DNA of 7,504 nt from Ignavibacteriaceae bacterium (lineage in GTDB: Bacteria; Bacteroidota; Ignavibacteria; Ignavibacteriales; Ignavibacteriaceae). Shown here piece after piece: positions 1 to 5,692 of this stretch. Position numbers and translations under genes: made by a program. The DNA lies in the NCBI GenBank assembly GCA_025449775.1, contig JANWIS010000199.1, positions 1-7,504 on the forward strand, written 5' to 3'. Every line of letters begins with the position of its first letter. Positions within the stretch are counted from its first letter, which is position 1. Under the pieces are notes generated by a model. The model did not search any database. It worked only from the letters and a program-made list of their open reading frames with translations, and was not told the origin of the DNA.

Positions 1-1670
1 AAAGAAATATCAGGAATTACACCGAGGTTTTGTGTGCTGCCACCATTGATCCGATAATATTTTGCGATTGTTAATTTAACCTGGCCAAGTGAATTTGTAT
101 TGTTCGATGATACTCTGTTCAGATCAATAATATTTTGAACTGTCCCTTTACCATAAGTTTGCTCACCAATAACTACGCCTCTTCCATAATCCTGAATTGC
201 GGCTGTGAATATTTCTGATGCAGAAGCACTGAAACGGTTAACTAATACAGCAAGAGGTCCAGCATAAACCACAGTTGGATCAATATCCTGACCCATTTCA
301 ACCATGCCGTTCGAATTCTTCACTTGAACAACAGGACCTTTTTCTATAAATAATCCTGTAACATCAATAGCTTCTGAAAGGGCACCTCCGCCATTATTTC
401 TTAAATCAATCACAACACCATCAACATCTTCATCTTTTAATTCGAGCAAAAGTTTTTTTACATCCGTTGTTGTGCTTTTCGCATCTTCTTTTCCGGTTCT
501 TACTCCTTCAAAATCAGTATAGAACTTTGGAATAGTTATGACTCCAATTCGATATGCCAGACCATTGTTAGTGATTTCAATTACTTTCTTCTTTGCAGCC
601 TGCTCTTCTAATTTTACTTTTTCTCTTACCAAAACTATTTCAACCGGTTTAGCTGTAAGTCCATCTGTTGCACGTAAAATCTGCAAACGGACAGTTGTTT
701 GTTTTGGTCCGCGAATAAGCTTCACAACATCAGTAATTCTCCAGCCGATTACATCTTCATATTCACCATCTTCTCCCTGTGCAACTGCAATTATCCTGTC
801 GTCAACATTAATTTGCTTTGATGTAAAAGCAGGACCTCCGGGAATAATTTCCACAACTTTTGTATATCCGTCTTCATTCATCAGTCTTGCACCAATACCT
901 TCCAAAGACAGACTCATATCTATTTTAAAATTTTCAGAAGTCATTGGTGAAAAGTAATTTGTATGCGGATCGATTGAAGTTGTGAATGCATCCATTGCCA
1001 GCTGGAAGACATCTTCGCTGTTATATTGGAATAACAAACGGTTAAAATTTGCATAACGTTTTTGAAGATTAGATTTTATTTCTTCCCATTCCTTCCCGGT
1101 CAGCTTTAAATTAAGAGCATCGTTTTTAATTCTTCGATTCCAAAGCTCATTCATCGCTGCCTTCGTGCTTGCCCAGCTTGAATATTCACGGCTTACTTCA
1201 GTCGAATCCTGAATTGTAAAATCAAATCCTTTAGCCAATATAGAATCAACATATTGCATTCTTTCATACACTCTTTTTTCGTACAAATTAAAAATATCAA
1301 AGAAAGTTTGAACATCGCCTGCCAGAAGATAGTCATCAAATAAATATCTTTGTTTTTCAAGCTCATTTATATCGGAAGAATAAAAATATATTCTTCCAAA
1401 GTCGAGTGATTTAAGATATTTATCAAATAAAAGTGAGGAAAGTGAATCATCCAAGGTAATATCTTTGAAGTGATATCTTCCCAGCATCGCTGTTATAAGC
1501 TGGTTTTCAGTTGTAAAATGATTCAATGGCTCAATAGCTTTTAGTGAATCCGGAACGCTGAATTCTTCCTGTAGCGTTTTCGTTGGATTTGCAAGAAAAA
1601 GTTTAGCAGTTAACGTTATCAGTGCTGTGATCAATAATACTTTCATAATCTTCAATATACTTTTGTTCAT
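1..1670 (-). CDS. prc: Prc/Tsp-type carboxy-terminal processing protease, C-terminus cut by window edge
   Basis: S41-family serine protease that cleaves envelope proteins from their C-terminal ends, acting in the periplasm or at the inner membrane. The window holds 556 residues in an uninterrupted frame. Residues 1-28 are a basic, hydrophobic signal peptide or anchor. A helical Tsp-type N-terminal region follows and contains the conserved DPHTNYF segment at 234-240. A PDZ domain spans about 252-335. The S41 catalytic domain follows, with LRNNGGG, then nucleophile Ser483 in SASASEI and general-base Lys508 in GKGTVQ; the Ser-Lys spacing of 25 matches E. coli Prc (S452/K477). The frame runs off the window after GVIPDIS, so the C-terminal domain found in long Prc proteins is not seen. 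Met1 is chosen because the hydrophobic segment follows it; Met9 (codon at 1646-1644) is an alternative. Only a weak GAAGAG lies upstream. It lies 121 bp downstream of purB with no clear terminator between, so co-transcription is possible. Confidence 0.93.
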   Translation of the reverse strand, partial: MNKSILKIMKVLLITALITLTAKLFLANPTKTLQEEFSVPDSLKAIEPLNHFTTENQLITAMLGRYHFKDITLDDSLSSLLFDKYLKSLDFGRIYFYSSDINELEKQRYLFDDYLLAGDVQTFFDIFNLYEKRVYERMQYVDSILAKGFDFTIQDSTEVSREYSSWASTKAAMNELWNRRIKNDALNLKLTGKEWEEIKSNLQKRYANFNRLLFQYNSEDVFQLAMDAFTTSIDPHTNYFSPMTSENFKIDMSLSLEGIGARLMNEDGYTKVVEIIPGGPAFTSKQINVDDRIIAVAQGEDGEYEDVIGWRITDVVKLIRGPKQTTVRLQILRATDGLTAKPVEIVLVREKVKLEEQAAKKKVIEITNNGLAYRIGVITIPKFYTDFEGVRTGKEDAKSTTTDVKKLLLELKDEDVDGVVIDLRNNGGGALSEAIDVTGLFIEKGPVVQVKNSNGMVEMGQDIDPTVVYAGPLAVLVNRFSASASEIFTAAIQDYGRGVVIGEQTYGKGTVQNIIDLNRVSSNNTNSLGQVKLTIAKYYRINGGSTQNLGVIPDIS

Positions 1671-1791
1671 AAATAATTGTACTCTTCAGTACTTGGCTTA
1701 CTAGTTAATTTTTGATTCGACGAAAAACAATGCAAAATTATTGAGTAGAAAATTTTTGGCGGAACTTGTTGCTCAAAAATATTATATGGTT

Positions 1792-3096
1792 TTAGTCGTT
1801 TGAATAAATACTTCTTTTAAAAATATAATCTACATTTTTGAGCATTCTATCGGGATTAAAGATCTCATCCAATTCTTTTTTATCAATATATTTTTTCAAA
1901 TCGGCGGAACTTAAAAGTTCATCTTTAAGGTTTTTGCTTTCGTCTTCCCAAACTTTCATTGCAGAATTCTGAACAATCCTGTAAGCATCTTCACGTGTCA
2001 GTCCTTTGTCAACAAGTTTTAATAGTATGGTTTGAGAATGAATTAATCCTCTCGTCAGATTTAAATTTTTAATCATTCTTTTCGGATAGATCGCTAAATT
2101 TTTTATCAACCTGATCATCAGGTCAAGCATATAGTTCAATGCAATACAACTATCGGGAATTATAATTCGTTCAACAGATGAATGAGAAATATCACGTTCA
2201 TGCCAAAGAGCAACATTTTCCAAAGCTGCAATTGAATTGGCTCTTAAAACACGGGCAAGTCCTGTAATACGTTCACTTATAACCGGGTTTCTTTTATGCG
2301 GCATTGCAGAAGAACCTTTCTGACCTCTGGAAAAATATTCTTCGGCTTCAAGAACTTCAGTTCTTTGAAGATGCCTGATCTCAACAGAAATTTTTTCGAG
2401 AGTTGAAGCAATTACGGCAAGTGTGCTCATATATTCTGCATGTCTGTCTCTTTGAATTACTTGTGTTGAAACACTTGCAGGTTTTAAATTCATTTTCTTG
2501 CAAACATATTCCTCAATAGCAGGGGAGAGATGTTCAAAAGTTCCGACTGCACCGGATATTTGTCCAACACTGATTATGTCAATAGCAGATTTCAGGCGAT
2601 TAATGTTTCGTTTAATTTCCTCGAACCAAAGTGCAAACTTCAATCCCATTGTTGTCGGTTCAGCGTGAATTCCATGAGATCTTCCTACACAAACTGTATT
2701 TTTATGTTCGATGGCCCGTTGTTTAAGAACTTCTTTCAATTCAATTAATTGCTTGAGTAATATTTCACCGGAACTTTTCATTTGAACTGAAAGGGTAGTA
2801 TCAAGAATATCAGAAGATGTCATTCCGTAATGGATATGTCTCGAAGCCGGACCAACATACTCAGCAACATTAGTAAGGAAGGCAATTACATCGTGCTTGG
2901 TTGTTTCTTCTATTTCAAGAATTTTATTGACATCAAATTTTGCTTTACTTTTTATGATGTTAAGATCAGCCTCAGGAACATCTCCTGATTCTTTGCGTGC
3001 CTCACAAGCAAGTATTTCAATTTTTAACCAGGTTGAAAATTTAAATTCATCTTCCCAAATCTTTCCCATTTCAGGGAGTGTATATCTGCTTATCAT
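1792..3096 (-). CDS. purB: Adenylosuccinate lyase
   Basis: Fumarase/aspartase-superfamily enzyme of purine synthesis. It removes fumarate from SAICAR to give AICAR and from adenylosuccinate to give AMP, in the cytoplasm, probably as a homotetramer. The 434-residue length is typical of the Bacillus-type enzyme. The superfamily signature GSSAMPHKRNP is at residues 261-271 (mobile loop with Ser262/Ser263, Lys268). The other expected active-site residues fall at the positions I know from B. subtilis PurB: His68 (TTKHD), His89 (RHIHYG), His141 (GRSHG) and Glu275. All look intact, so the enzyme should be active. Its ATG overlaps the stop of the upstream protease gene by 4 bp (ATGA, 3093-3096), with an AAAGG directly before the start, suggesting translation by coupling. 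It is the last gene of the plsY-htrA-purB group; other purine genes are not visible here. Confidence 0.97.
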   Translation of the reverse strand: MISRYTLPEMGKIWEDEFKFSTWLKIEILACEARKESGDVPEADLNIIKSKAKFDVNKILEIEETTKHDVIAFLTNVAEYVGPASRHIHYGMTSSDILDTTLSVQMKSSGEILLKQLIELKEVLKQRAIEHKNTVCVGRSHGIHAEPTTMGLKFALWFEEIKRNINRLKSAIDIISVGQISGAVGTFEHLSPAIEEYVCKKMNLKPASVSTQVIQRDRHAEYMSTLAVIASTLEKISVEIRHLQRTEVLEAEEYFSRGQKGSSAMPHKRNPVISERITGLARVLRANSIAALENVALWHERDISHSSVERIIIPDSCIALNYMLDLMIRLIKNLAIYPKRMIKNLNLTRGLIHSQTILLKLVDKGLTREDAYRIVQNSAMKVWEDESKNLKDELLSSADLKKYIDKKELDEIFNPDRMLKNVDYIFKRSIYSND

Positions 3097-4286
3097 CCTT
3101 TTACCAATACCATTTGTTTGACAATCTCTTTCTCATCCCTGATTATTTTAAGATTAATTGTTTGCCCTGTTCTGAACTCATGGAAAACACTGAACATGGT
3201 ATTTTCACTATTTATTCTGAAGCCTTCAACTTCAAGAATTATATCGCCAATTTCGATTCCACCTTTTTCTGCTGGAGTATTTGGATAAACTTTTGTTACG
3301 ATAACCCCTTTAGTACTTTTTAAATGATAATATTTTGCGATTCCTTCATCAATAGATTGTATCCTCATACCGATTTCAAAATCACGATTTATCTTTCCAT
3401 GTTCTTTTAATTCCGAAACAATTCTTTTCACTTTATTTATCGGAATAGCAAATCCAAGCCCGATACTTCCTGAACTATTCCCGGAAGTAAAAATTAATGT
3501 GTTCATTCCAATAACTTCACCAACGCTGTTAACCAAAGGACCACCGCTGTTACCGCCGTTGATCGATGCATCGGTCTGAAGCATATTAAGATAGTATCGT
3601 TCATTTATTGCTTCGAGGTTCATTCCTGCTGCACTTATTACTCCGACCGTCACTGTCGGCTTATCATTGAGTTCAAAAAGTCCGAACGGGTTGCCCAATG
3701 CAATCACCCATTCACCAATCATTACGTCATCAGAATTTCCTAACTCCACAAAAGGTAGATCGCTTCCATTTATTTTCAACAGACAAATATCACTTGCAAT
3801 ATCGCTCCCGATAATTTTAGCATCAAACGTTCGTCCATCAGTTAAAGTGATAGTAACCTTGGTTGCATTACCGGCAACGTGATCATTGGTGATTATATAA
3901 CCATCTGAAGAAATAATGTAACCTGAGCCTAACCCTTTTACTTCCTGATTGTATGTTCCCTGGTTTCCAAAAAATCTTTGAAAAAAAGGATCATCAAAAA
4001 AAGAAAAGAACGGATCCCGATATTCACGTATTTCAATAACATTGATTCCAACTACAGCCGGGCTTACTTTTTTAACGGTTTCAGTTATGATATTATTTCG
4101 TGACTTTGAGATATCGTCATTGTTTATTTCATTCTGGTTTTGAAGCCGGGCTAAAACGTTTTGCGGTTTATTTGTTATTTCAGTTTGATTGTTTGAGAAA
4201 AATCCTTTTGATGAAAATAAAAAGATTGAAAGTATGATGACGATCAGAATGAATGTTGAGAAAAAAAATATTTTTTTGTTATTCAT
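3093..4286 (-). CDS. htrA: HtrA/DegS-like membrane-anchored serine protease with one PDZ domain
   Basis: Trypsin-fold S1C protease for damaged or misfolded envelope proteins, probably periplasmic and possibly anchored in the inner membrane. Of 397 residues, about 5-25 form one hydrophobic segment (anchor or uncleaved signal). A low-complexity linker follows, then a Phe-rich LA-loop-like stretch with DPFF repeated at 91-94 and 99-102. The catalytic triad is His136 in TNDHV, Asp166 in SDIASDI and Ser247 in GGNSGGP, all intact. One PDZ domain spans about 300-393, unlike DegP, which has two; this architecture is closer to DegS or single-PDZ HtrA. No evidence ties it to a specific signalling cascade. 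It overlaps plsY upstream and purB downstream by 4 bp at both ends. Codons 4-10 contain a run of seven A and then eight T, which could be slippery. The exact Deg subtype is uncertain. Confidence 0.95.
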   Translation of the reverse strand: MNNKKIFFFSTFILIVIILSIFLFSSKGFFSNNQTEITNKPQNVLARLQNQNEINNDDISKSRNNIITETVKKVSPAVVGINVIEIREYRDPFFSFFDDPFFQRFFGNQGTYNQEVKGLGSGYIISSDGYIITNDHVAGNATKVTITLTDGRTFDAKIIGSDIASDICLLKINGSDLPFVELGNSDDVMIGEWVIALGNPFGLFELNDKPTVTVGVISAAGMNLEAINERYYLNMLQTDASINGGNSGGPLVNSVGEVIGMNTLIFTSGNSSGSIGLGFAIPINKVKRIVSELKEHGKINRDFEIGMRIQSIDEGIAKYYHLKSTKGVIVTKVYPNTPAEKGGIEIGDIILEVEGFRINSENTMFSVFHEFRTGQTINLKIIRDEKEIVKQMVLVKG

Positions 4287-4915
4287 CTTGCCGATTTCCG
4301 ATTGGTTTTAATTGATGAAATTATTTCAATTAACGGATCAATATGTCTTACTAATATTATAATCAACGCTATACTTGCTGTTATAAGAAGCTCTGAAATA
4401 TTTTGCGGAACAGGATTAGCATACTTTGTTGCAAGACCGGAAGTTCCAAAGATTACTATAATTGAAAAAATAGTTGCAGCAATATTAGCTACATGAATAT
4501 TTTTTCTCATTACATAAAATATTACCCAAATCAGGCACCAGATGACCAATAGATAGGGAAATATTACAATCATTCCACCTGCTGCAGTTGCAAGTCCTCT
4601 TCCACCTTTCAATTTAAGCCAGGGATTAAAACAATGACTGAATAAAGCAAATATCAATGAAACTGCCGGATAAATAAATACCTGAGGAAATAAGATAATC
4701 GGTAACAGAACTGCCAAAGCACCTTTAATTAAATCAATAAATAAAACTGAAATTCCAAGCAATTTCGATTTACTAACTTCAAATGAATTAAGAGCACCAA
4801 CATTACCAGAACCTTCTTTTGTTATATCCGATCCTTTAGAACTTTTCACAAGTAAATATCCTGTTGGAAAAGAGCCCAACAAGTAACCAATCAGAGCTGA
4901 AATTAAGTATTCCAT
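4283..4915 (-). CDS. plsY: Acyl-phosphate:glycerol-3-phosphate acyltransferase PlsY (divergent motifs)
   Basis: Integral inner-membrane enzyme that moves an acyl chain from acyl-phosphate to glycerol-3-phosphate, giving lysophosphatidic acid for phospholipid synthesis. The 210 residues match family size, with several hydrophobic segments (about 1-22, 53-72, 77-98, 112-136, 142-160, 174-190). Motif 1 is clear: LLGSFPTGY at 12-20 and GSGNVGALN at 35-43. Motif 2 is recognisable as LKGGRGLAT (102-110), with Arg where GGKG is usual. Motif 3, normally HR-E/D-N-I with a downstream Glu, appears only as RHIDPL at 190-195 and lacks the usual Asn. The family call is firm; full activity is less certain. 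The start is the first ATG, giving the LLGS helix; no Shine-Dalgarno is visible. It heads the plsY-htrA-purB unit and overlaps htrA by ATGA. Its promoter should lie within 4916-4994, but I cannot point to a convincing -35/-10 pair. Confidence 0.9.
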   Translation of the reverse strand: MEYLISALIGYLLGSFPTGYLLVKSSKGSDITKEGSGNVGALNSFEVSKSKLLGISVLFIDLIKGALAVLLPIILFPQVFIYPAVSLIFALFSHCFNPWLKLKGGRGLATAAGGMIVIFPYLLVIWCLIWVIFYVMRKNIHVANIAATIFSIIVIFGTSGLATKYANPVPQNISELLITASIALIIILVRHIDPLIEIISSIKTNRKSAR

Positions 4916-4993
4916 AAAAACAATTTGAAGAAAGAATATATCAAATTAATAAAATTCGGGGAGAATTTAATGATGGATTAAAGGAGGTTTAAT

Positions 4994-5049
4994 AAAGAGG
5001 CGGCGGTCGGATTCGCCCCGAAATAAATATTTCGGGGTTGCAGACTTTC
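4994..5049 (-). repeat. Degenerate tRNA-Cys 3'-half copy A with internal hairpin
   Basis: Read on the minus strand, this segment has GTCTGCAA of the tRNA-Cys anticodon loop, a 22-bp hairpin, and then the T-loop/T-stem/acceptor 3' strand CGAATCCGACCGCCGCC plus the TCTT that follows the real tRNA. The 18 bp of the real tRNA between those blocks are missing. It cannot fold as a tRNA because the 5' acceptor strand and D arm are absent. Its right end (5048-5049) touches the stop codon of the GIY-YIG gene, so it borders that gene on the downstream side. Confidence 0.85.
5016..5037. repeat. 22-bp hairpin in tRNA-Cys copy A
   Basis: Perfect inverted repeat: CCCCGAAAT at 5016-5024 pairs with ATTTCGGGG at 5029-5037 around a 4-base AAAT loop. 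No T-run follows on either strand, so it does not look like a terminator. The same hairpin, differing at one base, is in copy B. Confidence 0.9.
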
Positions 5050-5278
5050 AGTGAGGAATCTTGAACTTTCCTTTTTTAGATTTTATGTCCTTCTCCTGAT
5101 TCATTGCTTCAAGTTTTGTATCGCATTCTTCGTAATAGATTAGCTCCAAAGGTCTGCTGTTACTTGTAGATTTAACTAGGCCACAATTATGCTCGTTTAG
5201 TCTTCTTGCTAAATCCTCTGTAAATCCGATATATCTTTTATTATCTTTTTTACTTAATAAGATATAAACGTAAAACAT
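5048..5278 (-). CDS. Small GIY-YIG-domain endonuclease-like protein
   Basis: A 76-residue single-domain protein of the small GIY-YIG family. The GIY element is YVYIL at 3-7, the YIG element is RYIGFT at 15-20, and the usual downstream RRLNEHN (25-31) follows, with Arg25 as the likely catalytic arginine. The end, EAMNQEKDIKSKKGKF (58-72), resembles the family's EK-x-IK tail, with Glu62 a candidate acidic residue. It ends slightly early compared with typical 80-100 residue members, right at repeat copy A, so some truncation is possible. The ATG at 5278 is chosen because the family domain starts there. The frame stays open to 5599, but that upstream part is translated tRNA, terminator and repeat. 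No good Shine-Dalgarno is visible. The gene fills almost the whole interval between tRNA-Cys copies B and A, leaving no room for its own promoter, so read-through from the tRNA promoter is likely. Function (homing, repair or other) is not shown by the sequence. Confidence 0.8.
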   Translation of the reverse strand: MFYVYILLSKKDNKRYIGFTEDLARRLNEHNCGLVKSTSNSRPLELIYYEECDTKLEAMNQEKDIKSKKGKFKIPH

Positions 5279-5292
5279 TGAGTCATTTATCC

Positions 5293-5362
5293 GGAATGAA
5301 TAAGTAAGAGGCGGTCGGATTCGCCCCGAAAAAAATATTTCGGGGTTGCAGACATTCGCCTT
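5293..5362 (-). repeat. Tandem tRNA-Cys 3'-part copy B with internal hairpin
   Basis: A 70-bp unit that abuts, head to tail, its 69-bp parent at 5363-5431 in the intact tRNA-Cys gene and its 3' flank. Both units begin (plus strand) with GGAAT, share GTAAGAGGCGG and TCGGATTCG, and end with TCGCCTT. Copy B lacks one CGG of the acceptor strand, and the tRNA's internal 18 bp are replaced by a 22-bp hairpin. It reaches further into the tRNA (to the D-stem side AAGGCGAA) than copy A. It has no 5' acceptor strand and cannot be a working tRNA. Confidence 0.85.
5324..5345. repeat. 22-bp hairpin in tRNA-Cys copy B
   Basis: CCCCGAAA at 5324-5331 pairs with TTTCGGGG at 5338-5345 around a 6-base loop. 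It differs from the copy A hairpin at one base (T to A), which opens the ninth pair. There is no adjacent T-run, so a terminator role is unlikely. Confidence 0.88.
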
Positions 5363-5378
5363 GGAATATAAATGTAAG

Positions 5379-5451
5379 AGGCGGCGGTCGGATTCGAACC
5401 GACGCATAAAGGTTTTGCAGACCTTCGCCTTAACCACTTGGCCACGCCGCC
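5379..5451 (-). tRNA. tRNA-Cys (anticodon GCA)
   Basis: Complete 73-nt cloverleaf. The acceptor stem is GGCGGCG (5451-5445) with CGCCGCC (5386-5380), followed by discriminator U at 5379, the expected identity base for tRNA-Cys. The D arm contains the AAGTGGTTAAGG region. The anticodon stem is AAGGT/ACCTT with loop CTGCAAA, giving anticodon GCA. The T arm is GTCGG-TTCGAAT-CCGAC. CCA is not encoded. It lies 33 bp downstream of tRNA-Gly with a terminator-like hairpin between them. Its 3' part is the source of the two degenerate copies downstream. Confidence 0.97.
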
Positions 5452-5452
5452 G

Positions 5453-5480
5453 TAAAAAAGAACCCCGATGACTCGGGGTT
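5453..5480 (-). terminator. Intrinsic terminator-like hairpin between tRNA-Gly and tRNA-Cys
   Basis: On the minus strand AACCCCGA and TCGGGGTT form a perfect 8-bp stem with a 4-base GTCA loop (5461-5480), followed by CTTTTTT (5460-5454). That is a normal Rho-independent shape and would end the tRNA-Gly transcript. It also stands directly before tRNA-Cys, which has no separate room for a promoter, so read-through or partial termination must be assumed. Its clamp CCCCGA/TCGGGG is shared with the hairpins in copies A and B. Confidence 0.75.
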
Positions 5481-5484
5481 AGCG

Positions 5485-5557
<73 letters not shown>

Positions 5558-5598
5558 AATATATTCCGTTGCAATTATGACTGCGAATATGGGGAACA

Positions 5599-5627
5599 AA
5601 TATACTATGCGTACTCTTTCAGGTCAA
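5599..5627 (-). promoter_or_regulatory. Sigma70-like promoter of the tRNA-Gly/tRNA-Cys transcript
   Basis: On the minus strand, -35 TTGACC (5627-5622), a 17-bp spacer, and -10 TATATT (5604-5599). The expected start near 5592 would give a leader of about 35 nt before tRNA-Gly. Both boxes are close to consensus and the spacing is ideal. Bacteroidota housekeeping promoters can differ from this consensus, so the call is good but not certain. Confidence 0.68.
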
Positions 5628-5633
5628 ATAAAG

Positions 5634-5666
5634 GTAAAAAATAAAAGAGCCGCAACATTGCGGCTC
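5634..5666 (-). terminator. Intrinsic terminator after the complete T9SS cargo gene
   Basis: GAGCCGCAA and TTGCGGCTC form a perfect 9-bp stem with a 2-base loop (or 8 bp with a tetraloop) at 5647-5666. On the minus strand it is followed by TTTTATTTTTTA. It starts 27 bp after the stop codon and separates that gene from the tRNA promoter. Confidence 0.87.
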
Positions 5667-5692
5667 ATTAAAAAGTTAATTGAAGATAATGA

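Larger units (their letters stand above)
4994..5362 (-). mobile_element. Candidate tRNA-Cys-associated GIY-YIG unit bounded by tRNA-derived repeats
   Basis: The unit consists of tRNA-Cys copy B (5293-5362), the GIY-YIG gene (5048-5278) and tRNA-Cys copy A (4994-5049), directly downstream of the intact tRNA-Cys gene and in the same orientation. Direct repeats of a tRNA 3' end around a nuclease gene are what insertion at a tRNA gene leaves behind. There is no integrase, transposase or terminal inverted repeat, so this is an inference from layout; local duplication followed by decay is the alternative. Confidence 0.35.

Noticed and set aside
538..957. Open frame of 139 codons on the plus strand
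   Set aside because: It lies antisense inside the well-supported prc frame, has Ser/Thr-rich composition with no family resemblance, and no ribosome site.
2530..3882. Several short plus-strand open frames (2530-2748, 2897-3121, 3078-3323, 3667-3882)
   Set aside because: All are antisense to purB or the HtrA-like gene, whose active-site motifs are intact; no independent support.
4302..4496. Plus-strand open frame of 64 codons
   Set aside because: Antisense shadow of plsY, hydrophobic only because it mirrors membrane-helix codons.
4981..4990. AAGGAGGTTT on the plus strand, a perfect Shine-Dalgarno-like or 16S-tail-like match
   Set aside because: No plausible plus-strand gene follows it, and similarity to the 16S 3' end does not extend beyond the core; most likely chance.
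4994..5049. A second tRNA-Cys gene in copy A (and likewise copy B)
   Set aside because: Both lack the 5' acceptor strand and most of the D arm, and have the T-stem 5' strand replaced by a hairpin.
4994..5362. CRISPR-like array of repeats
   Set aside because: Only two degenerate copies of unequal spacing, clearly derived from tRNA-Cys, with a gene as the 'spacer'.
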